From positions 22,032-86,031 of the forward strand of contig JAJZZD010000003.1 in the NCBI GenBank assembly GCA_021797745.1: 64,000 nucleotides of DNA, given 5' to 3'. This DNA is from Microcaldota archaeon (lineage in GTDB: Archaea; Micrarchaeota; Micrarchaeia; Micrarchaeales; CABMGC01). The first letter of the stretch is position 1; every line of letters starts with the position of its first letter. Below are positions 10,487 to 20,064 of this stretch, piece by piece. Made by a program: the position numbers and the translations under genes. The notes under the pieces were generated by a model that ran no database searches, was not told where the DNA came from, and saw nothing but the letters and a program-made list of their open reading frames with translations.

Positions 10487-10921
10487 ATGCAGATGCAGAA
10501 AACAGCCGATTCTGGATTATTTCCCAGCCTAAAGAAAATTCCGCAAAGCCAATTGAGTCCGATAGTGAACGCCATCGAGAAAGCGGTCAGCGAATATGAC
10601 TTTGAGTCAAAGAAATTTTTCGATAATAATTTCAAATCAGTACTTAGCGCACTGCTTGACGACAAATTATACACTAATAGCCTTGATGGCCTAGACAAAT
10701 TAGAAACACCATCAGATAAGTTGAAGCAGTCTCTTGAAAAAATAAATCCAGAATACAGAAAACTGGTGGCAATATATGCCTATGGATTGAGTTTCAGGCG
10801 AAGATACAAATTCAGCGGAGATTCCCTCAGGTACGACGTATCTGCAAACCTGCAATTAACCGACCCGGAAAAAAATCTGCCAAATATATTGCAAAGGCGC
10901 TTATCAGAAAGGAAAAACTGA
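10487..10921 (+). CDS. Hypothetical protein (start trimmed from the longer ORF)
   Basis: In-frame ATG at 10487 after the OGG1 stop avoids a long overlap; 144 aa. Confidence 0.5.
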   Translation: MQMQKTADSGLFPSLKKIPQSQLSPIVNAIEKAVSEYDFESKKFFDNNFKSVLSALLDDKLYTNSLDGLDKLETPSDKLKQSLEKINPEYRKLVAIYAYGLSFRRRYKFSGDSLRYDVSANLQLTDPEKNLPNILQRRLSERKN

Positions 10922-10989
10922 ATTCATTGTCGCTTTCATTCAGAAAATTAATGCAATTTTTAAAGCATTCAGACGAACAAATATGATCG

Positions 10990-11601
10990 GTGCTTTACTG
11001 CATACTATTTATGCATAAATGTGCAACAATAAGCTGTGATAAATTGACAATTAAAGATTTTGAAAAGGTCGAAGGGTCTCTGATTAAACTTCAGAAGCAG
11101 AAAGATGCAGTAATGGATACTTCGCGTAACATAATCAGGATGACAGGCAAGGCGATAACGCTGATGCATGCGGGAGATCTGGGAACCGCGGGAAAAATGA
11201 TCGCCGATATTTCAAAGCACGTAAAAAAGCTTAATGAGATAGAGAAAGGATTCGAGTACAATTCGCTTCAGGCCCATCAGGAATATGTCGAGGCATACGC
11301 TTTTTTTCATATTCTCAAAAACAAGGACATTATTTCACTTGACAGTATAAAAGAATCGGAGATTGCATACCTTCTTGGCATAATGGACCTTGTAGGCGAG
11401 CTGAAGCGCGAGGCAGTGGAATCGCTGAGGAAAAATGACAGAAACAGCGCAGAGCTTTACTACAAATTCATGATAGAAATATACGATTCGTCAAGGCACA
11501 TGCGGTTCGCCGAATCCATTGCGCCGGATTTCAGGAAAAAACAGGACGTCGCAAGGATACAGATAGAGACGACTGCTAGCGAACTACTGAGGAACAGGTA
11601 A
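10990..11601 (+). CDS. Translin family protein
   Basis: FEYNSLQAHQEYVEAYAFFHILKNK...AYLLGIMDLVGELKREAVESLRKND resembles archaeal translin. Confidence 0.8.
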   Translation: MLYCILFMHKCATISCDKLTIKDFEKVEGSLIKLQKQKDAVMDTSRNIIRMTGKAITLMHAGDLGTAGKMIADISKHVKKLNEIEKGFEYNSLQAHQEYVEAYAFFHILKNKDIISLDSIKESEIAYLLGIMDLVGELKREAVESLRKNDRNSAELYYKFMIEIYDSSRHMRFAESIAPDFRKKQDVARIQIETTASELLRNR

Positions 11602-11656
11602 ATTCATCTATTAATTTTTCCGTCCGAATAATACCTGAGCGCAGAGGCGGGATCGA

Positions 11657-12949
11657 ATGGCGGATCAAATTGAACAGACAGAACAGACGGAACATACAAG
11701 ACAAGCAGAGCGTGCAGGCAAGGCGGCACAGACCGCAGGCTTGCTGGATGTTGAGCGAACAAGGGAAGTTTACTCTAACATGAAAAATCCTTATCTTTTG
11801 AAATACTATTACAAGTTCAAGACTCTGAACCTGCTAAACACCACCGACATATATGGCTCTTCGCCGCCTGACATTTTCATAGGAAGGGCAGGCTACCCGA
11901 ATGTGTACATGGGTCCTCTTGTCCCGCCCCAAAGTGGGGATACCTCGATAATGGGAGAGCCTGAGATGTGGACCAACAAGAGCATACCTGAAATAGTCGA
12001 GTACAGGTCTATGCTCGTGCGCGGGATGTACAAGGCAAACGTCAATGACGTTGGGTTCGGAAAACTCACAGACATGCTTCAGGAGCTCGCAATCGCAGAC
12101 AAATACACCGGCGTTGACATAGAGCTAAAGCGTAAACCGTCGCTCAACGTAAGCTTCGACGAGAACAGCCAGCCTTTCGGGCCCAGCGCCCCTCTCAAGG
12201 AGATGACGCTGGAAAACACAACGGCCAACGTGAAGATTGAAAAAGCATATTCCGATACTGACATGACAGCTACGCAGGCGATACTCGAACTGTATTCGAA
12301 AGGATTGCCGGTATCGCGCATACAAAAGGCGCTCTCGGCGGGCACGTTGGGAATAGGTGACAAAAGGAAGTTCGTGCCAACGCGCTGGAGCATAACAGCA
12401 GTTGATGACACCATATCAAAGGACAAGTTGAAAATAGTCAAGGATTACACTACACTAGATTCAATCAGAATCTACGAGACCGTTGCGCTTGACAACCGCT
12501 GGGTCATTTTGATGATTCCTGGGGAATGGAGCTACGAGCTCATAGAGGCATGGTATCCTGGCACAACGTGGAACGAAAGCAAGAACAAGATAGACATATT
12601 CTCTTCAAGCGAATTCTTCTACGGAAGGAAGGGCTATGCTGAAATAGGCGGCTGTTATTATGCCGCAAGGCTTGCAGTGTCTGAGCTTTTGGAAAAACAG
12701 GGAGCGCAGGCAAAAGTAATCATAATGCGTGAAACGCACCCTGGCTACATAATGCCCGTAGGTGTTTGGAACGTAAGAGAGCACGTACGCGAGGCTCTCA
12801 GGAACAAGCCTCTTTATTTTGCAACTTTAAACGACGCCTTTGCGCATATTTCAAAGAAAATGGCCATACCTATTAACATTTGGATAAAGAACAGCGAAGT
12901 TCTGCAGAACATAAAGTATCAGAAAAGACTTTCCGGCACAGTGCTCTGA
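11657..12949 (+). CDS. Nre-family DNA repair protein
   Basis: PPDIFIGRAGYPNVYMGPLVPP...MWTNKSIPEIVEYRSMLVRGM is typical of archaeal Nre. Confidence 0.85.
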   Translation: MADQIEQTEQTEHTRQAERAGKAAQTAGLLDVERTREVYSNMKNPYLLKYYYKFKTLNLLNTTDIYGSSPPDIFIGRAGYPNVYMGPLVPPQSGDTSIMGEPEMWTNKSIPEIVEYRSMLVRGMYKANVNDVGFGKLTDMLQELAIADKYTGVDIELKRKPSLNVSFDENSQPFGPSAPLKEMTLENTTANVKIEKAYSDTDMTATQAILELYSKGLPVSRIQKALSAGTLGIGDKRKFVPTRWSITAVDDTISKDKLKIVKDYTTLDSIRIYETVALDNRWVILMIPGEWSYELIEAWYPGTTWNESKNKIDIFSSSEFFYGRKGYAEIGGCYYAARLAVSELLEKQGAQAKVIIMRETHPGYIMPVGVWNVREHVREALRNKPLYFATLNDAFAHISKKMAIPINIWIKNSEVLQNIKYQKRLSGTVL

Positions 12950-12998
12950 TCGGGATTTGAACCCAAGTTCCGGCCTTGAGAGGGCCGTGTCCTTAACT
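12942..12998 (-). tRNA. tRNA-Glu(CUC)-like 3' portion lacking a matching 5' acceptor
   Basis: Minus strand: CGGCC-CTCTCAA-GGCCG anticodon arm, GAAC variable region, TTGGG-TTCAAAT-CCCGA T-arm, TCAGAGC acceptor 3' strand + A. No GCTCTGA-like 5' strand is adjacent. Overlaps the nre stop. Confidence 0.6.
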
Positions 12999-13121
12999 GA
13001 ATCAGCAGTCGTAAAACAAGCCCTGAATTTTAATTTTAAGGTGCGCTGACTCAGTTTTCAATTATCAATTATCAATATAAAAGGACCCCAAGTAAAACTT
13101 TTAATTCTTTACCAGCAATAT

Positions 13122-13316
13122 ATGCTAGACTTGTACATGTCAAAACGCTCAGAACCTATGCTGGCAATGTTGATGGGTATAATCATCCTACTAGCTGACG
13201 CCTACTGGATATACACGAGTGGTGCATACGCTCTGTGGATAGAACTCGGCATAGTGATATTTGTAGCTACGCTGGTCTGGCTCTACCTTGACTGGGACAT
13301 GTCGAGAAAGCAATAA
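13122..13316 (+). CDS. Small two-TM membrane protein
   Basis: 64 aa, two hydrophobic segments. Confidence 0.55.
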   Translation: MLDLYMSKRSEPMLAMLMGIIILLADAYWIYTSGAYALWIELGIVIFVATLVWLYLDWDMSRKQ

Positions 13317-13324
13317 GTGATTGA

Positions 13325-13825
13325 ATGAACAAAACAAGCACAATAGTTGCGGTAATTGCTGCACTCATAATAATAGCAGGCGTAGTTTACGTGATAAGCA
13401 GAGGTAATGCAGGGTCATATGCAGCATCAACCACAACCATAGTGACCGCGAGTCCCACTACCACATCTCCAACAACCAACTTTACATCAACAGCTTATAC
13501 CGTTAAGCTCGAGAACAGCACCACTTTCGGCACCTACCTCGCAAATGCGAGTGGGTTCACTCTCTACACATACAGCGGCGACACCCAGAACAGCGGCACG
13601 AGCTCATGCACTGGAGAATGTGCCAGTATATGGCCTCCGTTCTACACATCAAGTCTAGTACTGCCTCCTGGTCTCAACGCGTCAAGCTTCACAACTATAA
13701 CGAGAAGCGACGGATCCAAGCAACTGGCTTACAATGGATGGCCGCTCTATCTATACACCGGAGACTCGTATCCGGGCCAGGTAAACGGCAACAACGTCGC
13801 AGGTTTCAAGGTAGCGATTAAGTAA
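13325..13825 (+). CDS. Secreted-repeat protein (COG4315-like, Yx(FWY)xxD)
   Basis: N-terminal TM; GFTLYTYSGD...CTGECASIWPPF...WPLYLYTGDSYPGQVNGNNV. Confidence 0.85.
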   Translation: MNKTSTIVAVIAALIIIAGVVYVISRGNAGSYAASTTTIVTASPTTTSPTTNFTSTAYTVKLENSTTFGTYLANASGFTLYTYSGDTQNSGTSSCTGECASIWPPFYTSSLVLPPGLNASSFTTITRSDGSKQLAYNGWPLYLYTGDSYPGQVNGNNVAGFKVAIK

Positions 13826-14126
13826 CTGCCTATGCTGGATGACTGCCATCTGAGACTACAAAAGTCTAGAAGCTAGACATTCAGAATCCTGATTCTGATA
13901 AAGATCCTCTGACTTTAGCCAGAAGAGTGCCACGGCTAAAAAAAGCTGTCGGTATTGCAAAAAATGGTTTGTTGGTATAAATAATGCCGCAACGCATGTT
14001 CCTGCTTGCATCTTTGCATATCGATAAAATGCGTGTCTGATATATTTTCATATTTGGCGAAGTGACGAAATGTAAATATCAAGTGCGCATATTGCCAGTT
14101 TTTTCTTGTTTTTTGCCACGTACTAG

Positions 14127-14552
14127 CTATAGGAACGGATTTCTTATTTTGATTCCAGAAATTTTATTGAAATCTCTTTCGTTTTCTGTAACAATTTCAG
14201 TTATTCCATTTTCTTTCATTGTTTCAGATATCAATACGTCTAAAAAAGGAGCGTTAAATAGGTCAGCGTGTTCAAGCGCCCTGTCTACTGTATTTGAATT
14301 ATAATCTATTTTGTGCCATTGCCTTGACAGAATTAACGATTGCGTTATGATTTTGGCAGTTTCTACTGCGACATCTAATCGCCGGGTTAGCGCGTTAAAT
14401 AATTCAGCAAGTACCTGATTGGATATAACTCCAGTTATTTCGCCCTTGAACGCTTGTTCTACTAGCTTTTCGCATATTTTCCTTTTCAACGGCTCTCCGG
14501 AGTCATACGCATAACACAAAATATTAGTATCGAAAAATAGTTCATCTTTCAT
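14127..14552 (-). CDS. PIN-domain toxin (VapC-like)
   Basis: MKDELFFDTNILCYAYDSGE...HADLFNAPFLDVLI; overlaps the upstream antitoxin. Confidence 0.85.
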   Translation of the reverse strand: MKDELFFDTNILCYAYDSGEPLKRKICEKLVEQAFKGEITGVISNQVLAELFNALTRRLDVAVETAKIITQSLILSRQWHKIDYNSNTVDRALEHADLFNAPFLDVLISETMKENGITEIVTENERDFNKISGIKIRNPFL

Positions 14553-14805
14553 ACAATTCTTCCCTATTAAATTTCCATTTTTTCATTTTTATTCCTTCTT
14601 TCAATAGCGTCAACGATTTTGCTACTACGTCAGCATTTTTCTTCTTTGTCCATTCTTTCATTGCTTCTGTAAGAGCTCTCCCAAGATATCCTTTTCTTTT
14701 GCCGTATCTCTTGCTTGCCTCTATTCTAAATTCGCTTTCTGCCTCCTCATCAACATTAACCGTGATTGTTTTTGATCTGCTGTATTTTGCCATATCATCA
14801 ATCAT
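14542..14805 (-). CDS. VapB-like antitoxin
   Basis: SKTITVNVDEEAESEFRIEASKRYGKRKGYLGRALTEAMKEW; overlaps the vapC start. Confidence 0.75.
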   Translation of the reverse strand: MIDDMAKYSRSKTITVNVDEEAESEFRIEASKRYGKRKGYLGRALTEAMKEWTKKKNADVVAKSLTLLKEGIKMKKWKFNREELYER

Positions 14806-14834
14806 ATTTAGATAATTTAATTATTTAAATGTTT

Positions 14835-14962
14835 CTTTTTTGTAAATATATTGTATTCCCTGCATCGGGCGATGCGATCCATGTTTGGCGGTACATGTAT
14901 GCGGCCTCAATCCTAAATTCACTTTCAACGTATTCGTCCACATTTACTGCAAACATTTTTGT
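14835..14962 (-). pseudogene. Degraded N-terminal fragment of a VapB-like antitoxin paralogue
   Basis: Minus strand reads ...TKMFAVNVDEYVESEFRIEAA, matching TITVNVDEEAESEFRIEAS of the adjacent antitoxin, then loses homology. Confidence 0.65.
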
Positions 14963-14969
14963 CGCAATA

Positions 14970-15392
14970 TCACCCTAATTCAACTGTGTTTATGCCAGTA
15001 CTATTGGCTGCACTAATCAACCGTTTATCAAAACTGAGTAACTTTGCGAAATTTAGCTTGCATTGGGCCAAATATATCGAATCGTATACGCTAATTTTAT
15101 TTTCCAGCGCCATCTCCATGGCGAGTCTAGATCCTAGATATGAATTTATTACGTGAATTTTGGACCAGATCGAATAAAGATAATCTATTGCAGCTTCTAG
15201 CTCTTTTTTTTCAATACTTTTTAATATCGCGTGCTGCTTCCATATTGCATTAAGCGATTCGATTAAGCAAATTTCAGGTGCAGCAACAGTTTCGCCTTCC
15301 TTGAGCGCGGTAACTAATTTATTTAGAACGTCTTGGGACTCTGATTCGTGCAGGGCCAGCTTTGCCACCGCGCTCGCGTCTATAATTATCAT
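14970..15392 (-). CDS. PIN-domain toxin (VapC)
   Basis: MIIIDASAVAKLALHE...NKISVYDSIYLAQCKLNFAKLLSFDKRL; PIN acidic residues. Confidence 0.88.
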   Translation of the reverse strand: MIIIDASAVAKLALHESESQDVLNKLVTALKEGETVAAPEICLIESLNAIWKQHAILKSIEKKELEAAIDYLYSIWSKIHVINSYLGSRLAMEMALENKISVYDSIYLAQCKLNFAKLLSFDKRLISAANSTGINTVELG

Positions 15393-15610
15393 CTAGAATC
15401 CCTGTCTTCTCTAATTAATTGTGTGCTATTTGGTGTAATTCTTCTGTGTTTATTGGCCTTTCCTATTTTGGCAAGTACCTCCTCAAGCTCTCTCGCCTTT
15501 ATTCTTGACTCTATGTAATCCCTTACTTCCTGGCTCCAATTGCCTTTATATTTTTTCATTTTAGCCTGCACCTCTTTCGAAATTCTTATAGTCATCACAG
15601 AATTTTCCAT
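15389..15610 (-). CDS. RHH-type antitoxin (VapB)
   Basis: MENSVMTIRISKEVQAKMKKYKGNWSQEVRDYIESRIK; overlaps vapC by 4 nt. Confidence 0.82.
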   Translation of the reverse strand: MENSVMTIRISKEVQAKMKKYKGNWSQEVRDYIESRIKARELEEVLAKIGKANKHRRITPNSTQLIREDRDSR

Positions 15611-15663
15611 AATTATCTATTGTATATACTTATGTAATATATTTAAACATTACTATTGTAATG

Positions 15664-17871
15664 TCATAGTAGTGATATTTTATTTCTTTCACCTCCAATG
15701 ACGTCAAATTTCCGCATGTCTTTCTTTCTATCACCCAGCACAAAAAGAATGTACCTTTTTCCCCTTATCGTATTTTCTACAGCTGCGTTTCCAAAGCTGT
15801 CGGTTGTTCCAGAATAGATTTTCTCACCAACGTAATGAAGCTCTATCCTATTATTCGCTTTCGGCTTGCCATTTTCAGAAATGTTCAAGTAAGTCGTGTA
15901 TTTCTGCAAAGGCGTATCTGCTGCTTCAATATTTTCGTAATTCGACATTGCTTCGTGCCTTTCGATTTCAGGGACTTTTATGAAAACAGAGCCCGCAGGG
16001 CTTTTTCCTTTGCCTGAGCTGCAAACGTAGTTTGCGGCGCAAATCCTATGCCCTAACGATTTTAGCATGTCAGTTACCTTTTCTTTTTCACTCTCATTGA
16101 ACGTCAGGTCATCCGCGGCGTACTTTGCGACATCCGAGCTCTGCCTGAAATAGAGCTTTGTCTGGCATAGCCTGCGTATACTCCTATCTATGTCTGTGAC
16201 GTTGTGCGTGACAAGCAAAAGACCAACCCCCTTTTTCCTGAAATCCTGAATCCTCTGCTTCAAGTCCTCATTTACTGCAAATTCGCTGCTGTCGCGCAGC
16301 GCAAGCTGCGCTTCTTCGATACAAATGAGCAGCCTGAGTTCTGAATCGCCGTTTGTGTCAAAAGAATCGACAAAACCATATACTTTATTGAGTATCAGCG
16401 CATAGAAGAATGGTTTCATCTTGTTGCTCACACTTGACAGGTCGAATACGGCCCCTTTTTCCAAAAGCTCTTTGAAGTTTATGCCTTCGGTTGCTGCAAA
16501 CTCGGGACGCATGAGCATTAGCCGCATGCTCTCCAGCGCAGCCTTTATGTTCTCCCCGTGTTTCGTGTATTCTATGCTTACGTTTGTTTTCTTGGCATGC
16601 TGTGCAACTATCGCATTCTCTATTTCATAATATGCCTCTACTGGGTCAGGTGAACGCGTGTTTGCGTATAGTTTTTGGAAAGCAGACAGCAGCACTTTTT
16701 CAAGGGACTTGGTGTAAGGGCCTGCATCGCACGCGACAGACAGCATTGCGGCGAGGTTCTCGTAGAAACGGTCTGTGCTAATCCCTGAATCGCACGAGAA
16801 GAAATTGATAGGTATTTTGGATTTGTACAAGCTTATCACGTTTATGCCGTGCTTATGCGCGAGCATATTCCATTCATCCGTAGGAGACACGACTGCAATT
16901 TTGCTTCCGCGTTCGATGGCCTGCGAAACGATGTTCATTGCGGCGAACGTCTTGCCAGCTCCAGGCAGGCCCGTTATCAGGCAGCCCAGATTAAGCGTGT
17001 CCGCATCTACGTTCACTGCATCGCGTTCCTTAACGCCAGATTCCAGATATGTCCCTAAAACCACGTCTCCGCCGCGCTGCACAACTGAATTCCCAACGAG
17101 AGATATTCTTTTGACTGATTCTGGAAAAGAAATAAGCAGAGACATGTTGTGCAAGTCCAGCGGCAATGCGTCTTTTATGCCTAGGTTCCTGAACAGCGTT
17201 TCGACATCAGAAGCATCTACGCTGTTTTCCTCCAGCACAAGAGACTTCGATTTTATGTAAGTGTATACTAATTGTGAGTCCCTGCCGCACACCACTACGC
17301 TTGTCCTGTATGCCGCCCCATTTTCCATTAGCGACCTGTTCATGGAGTCAAGAAGCAGAGTCAGCGCCTTCTTCTCATCAGAATCGTTGTATATGTCGTG
17401 CTGCACTGAGCTCAGAGACCCGAACAGGCTGTCTTTCAGGCTTTTTGTTACCCTTACCTGCTTGCCGCTTATCCGCGATTCTATCCTGTTCTTCGTCCTC
17501 TCAACATATGCCTTGTCGGCAGGTACAAACGAAAGGAAAATATAGCAATCCTTGCCTGCGAATAACTTATACACATTGTCGAAAATCCTTTCCCGGTTTG
17601 CATTGAAAACTACGCAATACTTTGGTTTTACTGAATCGGAGCCTAAATCAGCATCTGAAGCTTTGACTAGTGCTGCATTTATGTCCAGCTCAAACCCCAC
17701 TACCGAATCAGCAACAGTATTCAGCTGCTCGCCGGTTTCAGTGGCCAGAAACAGCTCTCCTGACTTTAATGACATCATCAGCATAAACTGGCGGTTGAGC
17801 ATCGATTCTATCAAAAGCCCATAGTCGAGATCGTCCGGAATCGCGATTATCTTGGCAAAATTCATTCCCAA
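15664..17871 (-). CDS. HerA/VirB4-like ATPase
   Basis: Walker A ITGLPGAGKTFAA; VVSPTDEWNMLAHKHG; Walker B RLLICIEEAQLALRD. Confidence 0.78.
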   Translation of the reverse strand: MGMNFAKIIAIPDDLDYGLLIESMLNRQFMLMMSLKSGELFLATETGEQLNTVADSVVGFELDINAALVKASDADLGSDSVKPKYCVVFNANRERIFDNVYKLFAGKDCYIFLSFVPADKAYVERTKNRIESRISGKQVRVTKSLKDSLFGSLSSVQHDIYNDSDEKKALTLLLDSMNRSLMENGAAYRTSVVVCGRDSQLVYTYIKSKSLVLEENSVDASDVETLFRNLGIKDALPLDLHNMSLLISFPESVKRISLVGNSVVQRGGDVVLGTYLESGVKERDAVNVDADTLNLGCLITGLPGAGKTFAAMNIVSQAIERGSKIAVVSPTDEWNMLAHKHGINVISLYKSKIPINFFSCDSGISTDRFYENLAAMLSVACDAGPYTKSLEKVLLSAFQKLYANTRSPDPVEAYYEIENAIVAQHAKKTNVSIEYTKHGENIKAALESMRLMLMRPEFAATEGINFKELLEKGAVFDLSSVSNKMKPFFYALILNKVYGFVDSFDTNGDSELRLLICIEEAQLALRDSSEFAVNEDLKQRIQDFRKKGVGLLLVTHNVTDIDRSIRRLCQTKLYFRQSSDVAKYAADDLTFNESEKEKVTDMLKSLGHRICAANYVCSSGKGKSPAGSVFIKVPEIERHEAMSNYENIEAADTPLQKYTTYLNISENGKPKANNRIELHYVGEKIYSGTTDSFGNAAVENTIRGKRYILFVLGDRKKDMRKFDVIGGERNKISLL

Positions 17872-18000
17872 GCTAACACTTTACTTCAGTATATATCTTA
17901 TACTAAAGTATAATATTATATACTTTATCTCATTATAGAGTTTGCCTCGCTATGCCTTCTTATTTTCACAACTGGCCAATTTGTGCGAGAAAGGAAAAGC

Positions 18001-18056
18001 CTGAAAAGTGCGCGGCGTCGAGAGTGGGGATAAAAATACGGCCGCGCACCATCAGC
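18001..18056. ncRNA. Candidate structured RNA element, copy A
   Basis: CTGA/TCAG outer pairing and perfect 9-bp stem GTGCGCGGC (18008-18016)/GCCGCGCAC (18041-18049); loop shared with copy B at 31218-31272. Strand not determined. Confidence 0.5.
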
Positions 18057-18306
18057 ATAATGCCGTAATGTATTACTTGTGTGAAATTTCCCAATTCTGT
18101 GTCACAAATATAACTCGTTCCTTTAATATATAGATTTCTGTAGTGCATGATTATTATTTAGTGCGCCGAAGAGAATTTTTCGTATTTTTATGCGATATTT
18201 CATTAATTCCTATTATATTTTCCTTATTTTTACGTCTATTATGATTATATTAATAAATTAAATTAACAAGCATATATTTAAATATGAATATTAATAAATT
18301 GCTGCT

Positions 18307-19644
18307 ATGAGAGGCACAAGGCTGGTTTTGCCGCCAGAAGTTGAGAAAACACTAAATGCCATCAGAAAGGCGCACAAGCATGGCATATCAGTCAACTTAA
18401 TCCGCGGAAATTACTACGTAGCTGAAACCACCACTAAATACGTCAAAGAAACTGGCCGCACTAAATCATTTTACCTGTATTTAGGCAAAATAGAGAGAGA
18501 TGGGAAGTTTGTGCCTGCAAGGCACAGGAAGCCGGAGACAAGCATAGGGTCAGTGGAAGGGCTCGTCAAGAACAAGATAGGAAAGGACCCTTTGGAACAG
18601 CTCATACATCCTGGTGCTGCCGAGCTTAAGATACTGGAAGCCGTAAGCACAGATGCGCGAATGCCAATCCGCGAGATAGCGAAGCGTGCAGGCGTAACGC
18701 CGCAGGTGGCGAAGTACAAGCTCAGGAAGCTGGAAAAACAGTACGGCATAAGGTACACCATAGAAATGGCGTCAAGGCCCCTTGGCTTCTTCAGGTACGC
18801 TATTTTCATTAAATTCCTTAGAGATATGCCTAACATAAAGGATGTCAAAGAGCTTTTAGAAAAAGAGCCAACTATTCAACTTGCCGCCGTAATGAAAGGC
18901 GATTATGACTTATTCATCTACTTATTTGCTGAGAACACCCAGACATTGGAAGACAAGATATATGCTCTGAGGTCGGACAGGGTCTTTGCGCCCTTCAATG
19001 CATACTGGTACGCGAGCTACATAACCGACGCTTACGGGTATATACCGCTCCGCGAGCAGTTCTTTGACCTATTGAAAGATAAAATTTGGGTAAAGAGCCG
19101 TGAACGGCTTAGGAAAACGCCAGAGCAGATTCTGCAGAGAGACTACTTCGTCCTTAAAGAGCTAAATGAAAACGGGAAGGCTGATTTTGCCGAACTTGAC
19201 AGAAAACTTGGCTACGCGTCAGGCGCTTCGGATTACACTTACCATAAACTGCTTGAGCAGAAAATAATAAGGCGCGTAACTATAGTCATGCAGTCCCTTC
19301 CAATAAAATATTTGTTGCTTGCTCTAGGCAGACAGGTAAACATGCAGCTTTTCAACATACGGCGCAAAGAAGAATTGATTTACATAATAGAAGAAACCGG
19401 CTTGCCTACAAACAGGTTTGTCTTGAGCGCAGACATAGGCGCGCCGTACGGCATGATGTCCGTGGCTCCGCTTTTCGATGAAAATGTCACTGACTTTGAA
19501 AACGACTACCGCAACACGTTCAGAGGCACAGAAATACAGACTTTTGTATTGACTGACGTATTCCTTGGCTCTTTCGGATTCAGAAAAATAAGCAGAGTTT
19601 ACACTCCGCAATACAAAATAATCACAGAGGAATTAAAGGGCTGA
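18307..19644 (+). CDS. Lrp/AsnC-like HTH regulator with tandem modules (paralogue of 31593-32999)
   Basis: LEAVSTDARMPIREIAKRAGVTPQVAKYKLRKLEKQYGI (AsnC HTH), then IQLAAVMKGDYDLFIYLFAE; GNYYVAETTTKYVKETGRTKSFYLYLGKI N-terminus. Confidence 0.75.
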   Translation: MRGTRLVLPPEVEKTLNAIRKAHKHGISVNLIRGNYYVAETTTKYVKETGRTKSFYLYLGKIERDGKFVPARHRKPETSIGSVEGLVKNKIGKDPLEQLIHPGAAELKILEAVSTDARMPIREIAKRAGVTPQVAKYKLRKLEKQYGIRYTIEMASRPLGFFRYAIFIKFLRDMPNIKDVKELLEKEPTIQLAAVMKGDYDLFIYLFAENTQTLEDKIYALRSDRVFAPFNAYWYASYITDAYGYIPLREQFFDLLKDKIWVKSRERLRKTPEQILQRDYFVLKELNENGKADFAELDRKLGYASGASDYTYHKLLEQKIIRRVTIVMQSLPIKYLLLALGRQVNMQLFNIRRKEELIYIIEETGLPTNRFVLSADIGAPYGMMSVAPLFDENVTDFENDYRNTFRGTEIQTFVLTDVFLGSFGFRKISRVYTPQYKIITEELKG

Positions 19645-20064
19645 CTAAGCTAGCGAAAAAGTTTACTGGTCTACTGTCCTCCCATGCCGCCTTCCATCGT
19701 TGTCACTTCATTTACCTATTGAAATATTATATTTAAAAACCTTTTCAAGGTTAACCTTGCATTACGCTGCATATTGCACTCTATGGAGCTACGCCTGTTC
19801 GCGGTAAATTCGTTGCCAAAACTTGCAGATCTTTAAATTTACCGTAGACACATTATTACTGTTTTGTTCCAGCATAATGCGAACTGGCTACAGTTTCCTA
19901 TAAATCCGACCTTTCCAGTTCTATCGTTCCGGCCAGTTAGGTAGATTGTGTTCTGAGTTATTATCTACTTATAAATCAGTTTTCAGTAAGGTATTTATAC
20001 CTTTTTTATCAATTAATCGTGCTGATTTTCCCGTAAACACTGCAGCTCTGCAGGAGGGGTTAAG

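Noticed and set aside
10470-10490. GCTCTGA upstream of 10487 as the missing tRNA-Glu 5' acceptor
   Set aside because: It is not followed by a D-arm; TGTAAAAATG leads into an ORF start.
13145-13165. Minus-strand GTTCTGA as the 5' exon of tRNA-Glu with an intron
   Set aside because: It lies inside a small ORF, position 8 is not T, and no D-arm follows; probably a chance match.
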